A stretch of 39,792 nt of DNA, taken from positions 1 through 39,792 of the forward strand of contig JAFGHO010000090.1 in NCBI GenBank assembly GCA_016930085.1. Direction: 5' to 3'. The DNA comes from Spirochaetales bacterium. Its GTDB lineage: Bacteria; Spirochaetota; Spirochaetia; SZUA-6; JAFGRV01. The position numbers and the translations under genes were made by a program. Of the stretch, positions 7,656-15,867 are shown piece by piece; the stretch's first letter is position 1; every line of letters starts with the position of its first letter. Below the pieces are notes generated by a model, which worked only from the letters and a program-made list of their open reading frames with translations, had not been told where the DNA came from and ran no database searches.

Positions 7656-9590
7656 ATGGATAATTTCTCTGAATCAGATAATTTAAAAAAGACACAAGAG
7701 GCATTATGCGCTTCGGAGCTAAAATACAGGCGGCTTTTCGAAACGGCAAAGGATGGAATACTCATTCTCGATGCAGAAACCGGGCAAATAATCGATGCAA
7801 ATCCATTTTTAATTGATTTATTGGATTACTCATTCGAACAGCTTGTCAATAAAAGAATCTGGGATATCGGATTTTTCAAGGATATTATCGCAAACAAGGA
7901 TAATTTTATTACATTGAAAAAGAATAAATACATCCGTTATGAAGACATGCCCCTGGAGACAGCAAACGGAAAAAAAATCGATGTCGAGTTTGTAAGTAAC
8001 GTTTATCAGGAGAATCAGCATTATGTGATCCAGTGTAATATAAGAGATATTACTGAACGTAAAATGACTGCCGCCTTTATCGAGGCCGAACGGGAAAGGC
8101 TGTCCGTCACTCTTCGAAGCATCGGTGACGGTGTCATCGCAACCGATGCATGCGGCAATATTGAGATAATGAATGTTATCGCAGAAGAACTGTGTGGATG
8201 GACCCAAAATGAAGCACGGGGAAGACCACTGGCCGACGTGTTTAATATAATATGTGAGAAAACCCGTGAACCTCATGAAAATCCGGTAGATAGAGTACTG
8301 TCAACCGGAAAAGTCATCGAACTTGAAAATCATACAGTCATTATTTCAAAAAGCGGCAGAGAGCGGATTATCTCAGACAGTGCCGCACCGATTAGAAACA
8401 AGGCCAATGAGATTATCGGCGTGATTTTGGTATTTCGGGATATTACCGAAAAACAAAAATTACTTGAGAGTTCCCAACGGAATCAAAAACTTGAATCACT
8501 CGGCTTGCTGGCAGGCGGCATCGCCCACGATTTTAATAACCTCATGGGCGGTATTTTTGGATATATCGATTTGGCAATCTTAAAATCGACAGACAGTATC
8601 GTCAATCAGTATCTTTCCAAAGCAATGAATACCATAGAGATAGCGCGCAGCCTCACGCGGCAATTGATTACATTCGCAAAGGGCGGCGCTCCTGTAAAAA
8701 AACCGACATCAATATTCCGGTTTATTGAGGAAGCTGCGCAATTCGGGCTTAGCGGATCGAATGTTTCGTGTCATATCGATATGCCTGAAACGCTATGGAT
8801 GTGTAATATTGACATCAATCAGATTTTTCAGGTTGTCAACAATATCGTTATCAATGCGCAGCAGGCTATGCCTCAAGGCGGAACGATCGAAATATCGGCT
8901 CGAAATATCACTTTAGGCGATGATGACGTTCATCTGCGGTTAAAAGGAGACTATGTTAAATTCTCAATCAAGGATTATGGTGTTGGAATCTCGAAAAAAA
9001 TATTACCTTTTATATTCGATCCTTTTTTTAGTACGAAATTACAAGGTCATGGAATAGGTCTTTCAATTTGTTACTCGATTATCAAGCGCCACGGCGGTAC
9101 AATTGATGTCGAGTCTGTCATAGACAAAGGCAGTACATTCCATATTTATCTGCCCGCACTCACAGAAACGGCCGGTTTTTCAATTGATGCAACCGATGTC
9201 GACCATACGGGAAGCGGCACAATGATTGTCATGGACGATCAGGAAGTTGTCACGGAAGTTATTGCGGGCATGCTTGAAACATTCGGATATTCCGTCGTAT
9301 GTGCACATAACGGCAGAGAGGCATTGGAGTTTTTTATTAATGAAACCAATGCAAAACGAAATATAACCGGATTAATTCTGGACCTTACTGTGCCGGGTGG
9401 TATGGGAGGAAAAGATATTATCAAGGAAATACGAACATTAAATGCCGGGATTCCTGTTATTGTTGTAAGTGGATATGCAGATGATCCTATAATGAAGAAT
9501 CCTGAAAAATATGGATTTACGGCGAGTATATGTAAACCTTTTCGAAGAACCGATCTCGCTAAAATACTGGAAAAGTATATGATGATATAA
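7656..9590 (+). CDS. Soluble PAS-PAS hybrid histidine kinase
   Basis: The product has 644 residues. Two PAS domains occupy about 15-140 (YRRLFETAKDGILILDAETG) and about 150-270 (SIGDGVIATDACGNIEIMN), each ending in an I-R/F-DITE motif. The HisKA helix has the phosphoacceptor His291 in GGIAHDFNNL, the form common in two-component kinases with a C-terminal receiver. The ATPase domain follows (NNIVINAQQAM N-box, DYGVGI G1 box, GHGIGLSI G2 box). The C-terminal receiver has the acidic pair Asp527-Asp528, phosphoacceptor Asp576 and Lys in CKPF. There are no membrane segments, so it senses an internal signal. No partner regulator is adjacent. AAAGGAGGA precedes ATG 7656 by 10 nt. By eye the gene is clearly more AT-rich than carB next to it, which may indicate a different origin. 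Confidence 0.93.
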   Translation: MDNFSESDNLKKTQEALCASELKYRRLFETAKDGILILDAETGQIIDANPFLIDLLDYSFEQLVNKRIWDIGFFKDIIANKDNFITLKKNKYIRYEDMPLETANGKKIDVEFVSNVYQENQHYVIQCNIRDITERKMTAAFIEAERERLSVTLRSIGDGVIATDACGNIEIMNVIAEELCGWTQNEARGRPLADVFNIICEKTREPHENPVDRVLSTGKVIELENHTVIISKSGRERIISDSAAPIRNKANEIIGVILVFRDITEKQKLLESSQRNQKLESLGLLAGGIAHDFNNLMGGIFGYIDLAILKSTDSIVNQYLSKAMNTIEIARSLTRQLITFAKGGAPVKKPTSIFRFIEEAAQFGLSGSNVSCHIDMPETLWMCNIDINQIFQVVNNIVINAQQAMPQGGTIEISARNITLGDDDVHLRLKGDYVKFSIKDYGVGISKKILPFIFDPFFSTKLQGHGIGLSICYSIIKRHGGTIDVESVIDKGSTFHIYLPALTETAGFSIDATDVDHTGSGTMIVMDDQEVVTEVIAGMLETFGYSVVCAHNGREALEFFINETNAKRNITGLILDLTVPGGMGGKDIIKEIRTLNAGIPVIVVSGYADDPIMKNPEKYGFTASICKPFRRTDLAKILEKYMMI

Positions 9591-9638
9591 AAATACAGTC
9601 ACTTTAAGGTCAATAAACGTTTGACTAACATAATCAAA

Positions 9639-9664
9639 CCTCCTGCTTTGGAGGCGGTGTTTTT
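9639..9664 (+). terminator. Weak terminator-like hairpin after the hybrid kinase
   Basis: CCTCC (9639-9643) can pair with GGAGG (9650-9654) around a 6-nt loop. CGGTG then precedes the TTTTT tract (9660-9664). The stem is only 5 bp and the T run is slightly displaced, so the call is tentative. Confidence 0.35.
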
Positions 9665-9768
9665 ATCAAGCGGTGCTGCCGTTTCCGGAAATATATCCTT
9701 TCATTTGCATTGTGTACCCGGGATTATAATTCCATATGTGTAATATTATTGGTGCATGCATCAAATCA

Positions 9769-9825
9769 GAGGTGTGCCTCCCCCTTGCACTTAATGCGGG
9801 CATAGGGTATAAAGGGTGCAGGAGG
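9769..9825 (+). promoter_or_regulatory. carB leader with mutually exclusive hairpins over the SD
   Basis: The Shine-Dalgarno GGAGG of carB (9821-9825) and the adjoining GTGCA (9816-9820) can pair with CCTCC (9777-9781) and TGCAC (9786-9790), giving a 10-bp stem with a 4-nt bulge that would hide the ribosome site. The same CCTC (9777-9780) can instead pair with GAGG (9769-9772) in a small hairpin that would free it. This is a switch-like arrangement seen by eye; no known riboswitch class is recognised. A TATAAT at 9725-9730 may be the -10 box, but no well-spaced -35 was found. Confidence 0.35.
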
Positions 9826-9835
9826 AAGCTGGAAT

Positions 9836-12800
9836 ATGTCTCGCAGAAATGATATCAGGAAAGTTATGATTATCGGCTCGGGGCCGATCATTATCGGGCA
9901 GGCGTGTGAGTTTGATTATTCGGGAACCCAGGCGTGCAAGGCTCTGAGGGGACTCGGTTATGAGATTGTGCTCGTCAATTCGAATCCCGCCACGATTATG
10001 ACTGATCCGGGAATGGCGGATGTCACCTATATTGAACCCCTTACGCTCGAATCAATGACGAAAATCATCGAAAAGGAACGCCCAGATGCCCTGTTGCCGA
10101 ATCTCGGCGGTCAATCCGGGCTCAACCTTTCATCCGAGCTGGCAAAGGCCGGGGTACTCGAAAAATACGGGGTGAAGGTGATCGGCGTCGAGGTCGATGC
10201 GATCAAGCGCGGCGAAGACAGAACCGCGTTCAAGGAAACGATGAACCGTCTCGGGATCGATATGCCGGAAAGCACGGCAGTATACAGTGTCGAAGAAGCT
10301 GAAGCGGTGGCCGCCCGCCTGAAATACCCGGTGGTGATCAGGCCGGCCTACACACTCGGCGGGACCGGCGGGGGGCTTGTCTATAATGTGGATGAACTGC
10401 GTGTCGTTGCAAGCAGGGGGATCGCGGCCAGTCTGATCGGTCAGATTCTGGTCGAGGAGTCCGTACTCGGGTGGGAGGAACTCGAACTCGAGGTCGTACG
10501 GGACGCGAAAAACCAGATGATCACGGTCTGCTTTATCGAGAACGTTGACGCGATGGGGGTGCATACCGGCGATTCCTACTGCACTGCGCCGATGCTCACC
10601 ATCGATCCGGCTCTTCAGAAAAAACTGCAGGAATATTCATACAAAATAGTCGAAGCGATCAGAGTGATCGGGGGGACGAACATACAGTTCGCGCACGATC
10701 CTTTGACCGGCCGTGTGGTCGTCATCGAGATAAACCCCAGAACCTCCCGTTCGTCGGCACTCGCTTCAAAGGCGACGGGTTTCCCGATCGCGCTTGTATC
10801 GTCGAAACTGGCGGGCGGGCTTACCATGGACGAAATTCCCTACTGGCGGGACGGTACCCTTGAAAAATACACACCGTCGGGGGATTACGTAGTAGTCAAG
10901 TTCGCCAGGTGGGCGTTCGAAAAATTCAGGGACGCTGAAGACAAACTGGGTACACAGATGCGGGCGGTCGGTGAGGTCATGAGTATCGGCAAGAATTACA
11001 AGGAAGCCTTTCAGAAATCGATCCGGTCTCTGGAGATCGGGAGGTATGGATTGGGCTTCGCAAAGGATTTTAACAAACGGTCCCTTGAAGAATTGATGCA
11101 GATGCTGAAAGAACCGACAAGCGAACGGCAGTTTATCATGTATGAGGCACTCAGGAAGGGCGCGACAGTCGAAGAATTGAATAAAAAAACATATATCAAG
11201 TCGTGGTTCATCCGGCAGATGAAAGAACTGGTCGATCGCGAGGAAGAGATTCTCAAGTATCAAGGAGGGCTTCCCCCCGACGATTTGCTGGTACAGGCGA
11301 AAAAGGACGGATTCGCGGACAGGTACCTGGCAAAGCTGCTCGGTGTTACTGAAAAAAAAATCCGTGAAAAGCGTATCTCGCTTGGTATTGTGGAAGGCTG
11401 GGAACCGGTTCCGGTCAGTGGTGTGGAAAACGCGGCGTACTACTATTCCACCTATAATGGTCCCGACAAAACGGGAAGCAGCGACAGAAAAAAGGTGATG
11501 ATTCTCGGCGGCGGACCCAACAGGATCGGGCAGGGAATCGAGTTCGACTATTGCTGCGTTCACGCGGCTTTTGCTTTGCGTGACGAAGGACTCGAGACGA
11601 TTATGGTCAACTGCAATCCGGAGACGGTCTCCACCGATTATGACACTTCGGACAAACTTTACTTCGAACCGCTTACCCTTGAAGACGTATTGGCGATCTA
11701 TCAAAAAGAAAAACCGGAGGGTGTTATCGTCCAGTTCGGCGGGCAGACACCGCTCAACCTGGCCCAGGACCTCGCGGCGGAAGGGGTGAACATCCTTGGA
11801 ACCCAACCATCGATTATCGACCTTGCCGAAGACAGGGACCGGTTCAGGAAAATGATGGAGGAAATGAATATCCCGATGCCCGAATCCGGAATGGCAAGCA
11901 CGCTTGAAGAAGCGCTTGAGGTCGCTGAACGGATCGGATATCCCCTTATGGTACGCCCGTCGTATGTCCTCGGCGGACGGGGTATGGAAGTCGTTTATGA
12001 CAGTGAGATGCTCGAGACCTATGTCACGGCCGCGGTCGATGTGACGCCCGACAGGCCGATCCTCATCGACAAGTTTCTGGAAAACGCCGTCGAGGCGGAA
12101 GCGGACGCTCTTTCCGACGGAGAAGAAGCTTTTGTTCCCGCGGTCATGGAACATATCGAGCTTGCCGGTATTCATTCCGGAGATTCGGCGTGCGTGATTC
12201 CGCCCGTCAGTATCCCCCGGAAGCATATCGATACGATTTGCCGCTATACGACGAGGATTGCCCGTGAATTAAAGGTCGTCGGGCTGATGAATATCCAGTA
12301 TGCGATCGCAAAGGATACGGTGTATGTGCTCGAGGCGAATCCGCGCGCATCACGGACCGTTCCCCTCGTCTCAAAGGTCTGTAATGTTCAGATGGCGCGT
12401 ATCGCGACATTATTGATGCTCGGCAGAAAGCTTGTCGAACTCGGGCTGCAAAAGCGGGATATCCCCCATTACGGGGTAAAAGAAGCCGTCTTTCCCTTTA
12501 ATATGTTTCCCGAAGTCGACCCGGTGCTGGGTCCTGAAATGCGCTCGACCGGCGAGGTCCTGGGCATCGCGGACTCGTTTTCGTTCGCCTTTTACAAGGC
12601 ACAGGACGCGGCGAAAAGCGGGCTGCCGGAAAACGGAACCGTCCTTATCAGTATATCGAAAAGGGAAAGGGAACAGGCACTCGAAGTGGGAAGGCGGTTT
12701 AAGCAACTCGGTTTCAGGATTCTTGCAACGGGAGGGACCCATGATTTTCTGAAAGCACACGGTATCGAGTGCGAAAAGATCCTCAAACTCCATGAAGGCA

Positions 12801-13054
12801 GGCCGAATATCGTGGATGCGATTAAAAACGGGGAGATCAACCTGGTTATTAATACCCCGGTGGGTAAATTGAGTCAGTACGATGACTCGTATATTCGTAA
12901 ATCCGCGGTAAAGCACAAGGTTCCCTACATGACGACAATTCCCGCCGCCCTTGCGGCCGCGAAGGGGATCGAGGCCTACCGGAAGGGGGTTCCGCCCGTC
13001 AAGTCACTTCAGGAATATCATAGGGATATCAGCGATTTTCCGGCCGGCGAATAA
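9836..13054 (+). CDS. carB: Carbamoyl phosphate synthase large subunit
   Basis: CarB makes carbamoyl phosphate from bicarbonate, ammonia (delivered by the glutaminase subunit CarA) and two ATP, feeding pyrimidine and arginine synthesis. The 1072 residues match the usual full length. The two homologous halves are clear: the first starts with KVMIIGSGPIIIGQACEFDYSG and has an ATP-grasp domain with RPAYTLGGTGGG, and the second starts with KVMILGGGPNRIGQGIEFDY with RPSYVLGGRGME. Both contain the EINPRTSRSS / EANPRASRTV metal-binding segments. The C-terminal MGS-like allosteric domain begins near residue 940 (ISISKREREQALEVGRRF) and includes ATGGTHDFL. GGAGG precedes ATG 9836 by 10 nt. No carA is adjacent, so the subunits are encoded apart. 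The 3' end overlaps purE on the other strand by 26 bp. Confidence 0.98.
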   Translation: MSRRNDIRKVMIIGSGPIIIGQACEFDYSGTQACKALRGLGYEIVLVNSNPATIMTDPGMADVTYIEPLTLESMTKIIEKERPDALLPNLGGQSGLNLSSELAKAGVLEKYGVKVIGVEVDAIKRGEDRTAFKETMNRLGIDMPESTAVYSVEEAEAVAARLKYPVVIRPAYTLGGTGGGLVYNVDELRVVASRGIAASLIGQILVEESVLGWEELELEVVRDAKNQMITVCFIENVDAMGVHTGDSYCTAPMLTIDPALQKKLQEYSYKIVEAIRVIGGTNIQFAHDPLTGRVVVIEINPRTSRSSALASKATGFPIALVSSKLAGGLTMDEIPYWRDGTLEKYTPSGDYVVVKFARWAFEKFRDAEDKLGTQMRAVGEVMSIGKNYKEAFQKSIRSLEIGRYGLGFAKDFNKRSLEELMQMLKEPTSERQFIMYEALRKGATVEELNKKTYIKSWFIRQMKELVDREEEILKYQGGLPPDDLLVQAKKDGFADRYLAKLLGVTEKKIREKRISLGIVEGWEPVPVSGVENAAYYYSTYNGPDKTGSSDRKKVMILGGGPNRIGQGIEFDYCCVHAAFALRDEGLETIMVNCNPETVSTDYDTSDKLYFEPLTLEDVLAIYQKEKPEGVIVQFGGQTPLNLAQDLAAEGVNILGTQPSIIDLAEDRDRFRKMMEEMNIPMPESGMASTLEEALEVAERIGYPLMVRPSYVLGGRGMEVVYDSEMLETYVTAAVDVTPDRPILIDKFLENAVEAEADALSDGEEAFVPAVMEHIELAGIHSGDSACVIPPVSIPRKHIDTICRYTTRIARELKVVGLMNIQYAIAKDTVYVLEANPRASRTVPLVSKVCNVQMARIATLLMLGRKLVELGLQKRDIPHYGVKEAVFPFNMFPEVDPVLGPEMRSTGEVLGIADSFSFAFYKAQDAAKSGLPENGTVLISISKREREQALEVGRRFKQLGFRILATGGTHDFLKAHGIECEKILKLHEGRPNIVDAIKNGEINLVINTPVGKLSQYDDSYIRKSAVKHKVPYMTTIPAALAAAKGIEAYRKGVPPVKSLQEYHRDISDFPAGE

Positions 13055-13439
13055 TCCGTTCCGCGAGGTGCACGGCGTTCAGCACTCCCTGTTTGCCCAG
13101 TCCCATGGTGGCGACGGGAATTCCTTTGGGGAGTTGAAGAATCGAAAGAAGGGCGTCGATTCCGGAAAGCGGCCCCGCCGTAAGGGGGACGCCGATAACC
13201 GGACAGGACACCTTTGATGCGACGACCCCGGGAAGGGCCGCCGAGAGTCCCGCCGCCGCGACGACAAGACGAAAGTTTTTTTCCTCCTGTTCGAGAAAGT
13301 GAAGAAGTTCGGTGAGATTTCGGTGCGCCGAATACACATGGAGTTCAAAAGTCAATCCCTTTTGCCCGCTCAACTCAAGCGCGGGTTCAATAGCGGATCG
13401 ATCCGATTCCGAACCGATGATGAAAAGAATGTCTTTCAT
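13029..13439 (-). CDS. purE: Short PurE, N5-CAIR mutase / AIR carboxylase
   Basis: PurE acts at step 6 of purine synthesis and yields carboxyaminoimidazole ribotide. The 136 residues show GSESDRS near the start, SAHRN with the likely catalytic His39, AAAGLSAALPGVVAS, and IPVATMGLGKQGVLNAV near the end. Arg after SAH is typical of class I enzymes, which use N5-CAIR made by PurK; class II enzymes usually have Lys there. The loop lacks the His of the common AAHLPG motif. The protein is shorter than typical 160-170-residue PurE because the C-terminal helix is missing. No purK is in the window, so the substrate class is open. It starts 5 bp after purD and probably shares its transcript. Its stop lies inside the 3' end of carB on the other strand. 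Confidence 0.9.
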   Translation of the reverse strand: MKDILFIIGSESDRSAIEPALELSGQKGLTFELHVYSAHRNLTELLHFLEQEEKNFRLVVAAAGLSAALPGVVASKVSCPVIGVPLTAGPLSGIDALLSILQLPKGIPVATMGLGKQGVLNAVHLAERIIRRPENR

Positions 13440-13444
13440 GAAGT

Positions 13445-14701
13445 TTATTCCCCGTCGATAAAGAATTTTTTTCCGATGTCTTTCCTGTACCAGGCGCCTT
13501 CGAAGCTGATTGCATCGATGTTGGAGTAGGCCATGGAAGCCGCTTCGATCGTGTCCTTTCCAAGACCGACAACGGTAAAGCATCTTCCCCCGCCGGTGAC
13601 AACCTGCCGGTTCTCGTCGATTTTCGTCGTTGCATGGAAAATCAGGGCGGACTTTTCAGGGACTTCCCGGATCGGCCGGACCGGTATCTCTTTTCTGTAT
13701 GAACCCGGATATCCGGCACTCGCGACGACCACCCCGACTGCTGATGAAGGATTCTCCGATATCGGAATAGAGTCGAGTGTCGTGTTGGCTATTGCCTCTG
13801 TGACGTCACCGAAGTCGGTTCTGATCATGGGAAGGAGTACCTGCGTTTCGGGATCACCGAACCGGACGTTATATTCGAGTAATTTCGGGCCGTTTTTTGT
13901 GATCATGAGACCGAAGTACAGGATACCTTTATAAATGAGGTTATCCTTTCTGAGCCCGTCAAAGGTCGGCTCGATTATTTCCCGTTTTATCCGTTCTTTC
14001 AGAGAAAGATCGACCCACGGAACGGGACAGATCGAACCCATGCCGCCCGTATTCGGGCCTTTATCGCAATCATACGCTTTTTTAAAATCGGAGCATGGGG
14101 GGAGGATCACGAAATTTTCCCCGTCACAAAGTGCGAATATCGAGACCTCATAGCCTTCAAGGAACTCTTCGACCAGAAGGGAGTCGTTGGTGAGAATATT
14201 ACTGCCGAACTCGATAAGATGGACCTTGTCGTCCGAATCGAGTACCCCTTTCCCTGAGGCAAGGCCGCTTTTTTTTATGACGAGTCTTCCTTCCGACGAA
14301 TTGATATATTCGATAAAGGATGCGGTATCGGAAAAAGTTTTTGCCCCTGCTGTCGGAATACCGTGGCGCTGCATAAAGGCTTTCGAGAATGTCTTGCTCG
14401 CTTCAAGTTGTGCGGCCTCTTTATGCGGACCGATGACGTTAATATGGCCTTCCCTGATAACATCGACGACACCGGCGGCAAGAGGATCTTCCGGGCCGAC
14501 AAAGACATAATTGATCCTGTGTTCCCTGCAGACCTTGAGGATCGCATCAAAATCCATCGGATCGACATCGAGATTGGTACCGACTTCGTATGTTCCCGCA
14601 TTTCCGGGTGCGGCAAATAACCCTGCCAGACGCTTACTCTTTGAAAACATCCAGGCAAGGGCGTGTTCCCGTGCTCCGGAACCAAGAATAAGAATTTTCA
14701 C
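13445..14701 (-). CDS. purD: Phosphoribosylamine-glycine ligase
   Basis: PurD joins glycine to phosphoribosylamine with ATP (step 2 of purine synthesis), forming GAR. The 418 residues match the family. The N-terminal motif ILGSGAREHALAW, the ATP-grasp segments VIKKSGLASGKGV and KGPNTGGMGSICP, and the metal-binding EYNVRFGDPETQ are all visible. The start is GTG at 14701, supported by AGGAGG ending 7 nt upstream on the minus strand; the product then begins directly with MKILILGSG. It lies 179 bp downstream of purM. That gap is too long for tight coupling, so a promoter or RNA element may sit in it, although I could not place a well-spaced promoter. purE follows after 5 bp. Confidence 0.97.
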   Translation of the reverse strand: MKILILGSGAREHALAWMFSKSKRLAGLFAAPGNAGTYEVGTNLDVDPMDFDAILKVCREHRINYVFVGPEDPLAAGVVDVIREGHINVIGPHKEAAQLEASKTFSKAFMQRHGIPTAGAKTFSDTASFIEYINSSEGRLVIKKSGLASGKGVLDSDDKVHLIEFGSNILTNDSLLVEEFLEGYEVSIFALCDGENFVILPPCSDFKKAYDCDKGPNTGGMGSICPVPWVDLSLKERIKREIIEPTFDGLRKDNLIYKGILYFGLMITKNGPKLLEYNVRFGDPETQVLLPMIRTDFGDVTEAIANTTLDSIPISENPSSAVGVVVASAGYPGSYRKEIPVRPIREVPEKSALIFHATTKIDENRQVVTGGGRCFTVVGLGKDTIEAASMAYSNIDAISFEGAWYRKDIGKKFFIDGE

Positions 14702-14880
14702 GTTTGGCCTCCTTTGTTATCAGATAATCTGTGATTACGGGTTTCGATCAGGAATAGCAGTCCCCCCCTGTCAGGGCAACAGGTCTTTTTCCCTCCCCAA
14801 ATCCATGTGTGATAAACTATAATATATAAGCCGGAATTGGTGAATATTAAAAAACACTCTTTTTTCTTTTTTTCCATTGT

Positions 14881-15864
14881 TTATCGATGCAGAGTTTTCC
14901 TCCGGACAAGCCGTCCCATTTTTATCAGGGAAATCTTTTTTGTCTTCGCCGACCGCATCAATATGTCCGCTTTCTCTTTTTTTACGATAAGGGCGATACC
15001 GATACCGAGATTGAATACCCGTTTCATTTCGTCGTCACCGATATTACCCCTTGTTCTGATTTTTTCGAATATATGCGGTACCTCCCAATTGAAATCGAGT
15101 TCGGGTTCAAGGTGTACAGGAATCACCCTCACGATGTTTCCGTAAAGCCCGCCCCCGGTAATATGCGCCGCGCCGAGTACCCCCCCCGCGGGAATGAGGG
15201 TTTTCAGTTCTTCCGTGTATATTTTCGTCGGGACGAGGAGGTCCTGCCACAATTCTTTTTCACTGTCGGGGATCACCTTTCGAGCGAGCGACAGACCGTT
15301 TGAATGAATCCCGTTTGACGGCAGTCCGAATACGAGGTCTCCTTCATCCATTTTATTCTTTTTTGGCAGGATCCTTTCCTTTTCTGCAATTCCCACTGCA
15401 AAACCCGCCAGATCGATATCGCCCGGTTTATACATATCCGGCATTTCCGCCGTTTCTCCGCCAGCGAGTTTTACCTGTCCGATTTCACATCCCCGGATAA
15501 TCCCTTTCATCACCTCCTGAAGCATATCCTCCCTGATCTGCCCGCAGGCGATATAATCGAGGAAGAGAAGCGGTTCGGCGCCGCATACGATGAGGTCATT
15601 GACGCACATGGCGACCAGGTCGATCCCGATGGTCGTATAACAGGCAAGCCGCTGCGCGATGAGCAGTTTCGTCCCCACGCCGTCGGTGGTGGTGAGGAGA
15701 ACGGGCCTTTTATAACGCTTCACATCCAGCTCGATACCGCCGGAAAAGGCCCCGATCCCGTTCAGGATCGCTTTTGAGGCATAGGTTTTAATAAAATCGG
15801 CGAATCTGTCTCCTTTTTCGATATCGACGCCCGCGTCTTTGTAACTTGAAATCATATTTTTCAT
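14881..15864 (-). CDS. purM: Phosphoribosylformylglycinamidine cyclo-ligase (AIR synthetase)
   Basis: PurM closes the imidazole ring of FGAM using ATP, producing AIR (step 5 of purine synthesis). The 327 residues show the family order: SYKDAGVDIEKGDRF at the N-terminus, GGIELD, TTTDGVGTKLLIA (nucleotide and phosphate binding), GIDLVAMCVNDL, KLAGGETAEMPD, GLPSNGIHSNGLSLAR and HITGGGLYGNI. It is slightly shorter than the common 340-350 residues. ATG 15864 has AAAGGAA 7 nt upstream. It begins 3 bp after the purF stop, so the two are co-transcribed and probably translationally coupled. PurE uses its product, directly or after the PurK step. Confidence 0.97.
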   Translation of the reverse strand: MKNMISSYKDAGVDIEKGDRFADFIKTYASKAILNGIGAFSGGIELDVKRYKRPVLLTTTDGVGTKLLIAQRLACYTTIGIDLVAMCVNDLIVCGAEPLLFLDYIACGQIREDMLQEVMKGIIRGCEIGQVKLAGGETAEMPDMYKPGDIDLAGFAVGIAEKERILPKKNKMDEGDLVFGLPSNGIHSNGLSLARKVIPDSEKELWQDLLVPTKIYTEELKTLIPAGGVLGAAHITGGGLYGNIVRVIPVHLEPELDFNWEVPHIFEKIRTRGNIGDDEMKRVFNLGIGIALIVKKEKADILMRSAKTKKISLIKMGRLVRRKTLHR

Positions 15865-15867
15865 GAT

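Noticed and set aside
10766-12226. 486-codon minus-strand open frame inside carB
   Set aside because: It is antisense to a conserved full-length gene, and its amino acid composition is atypical with no recognisable domain.
14702-14880. Possible riboswitch between purM and purD
   Set aside because: Only a 5-bp CCTGT/ACAGG hairpin is seen. The conserved purine or glycine riboswitch cores are not recognisable.
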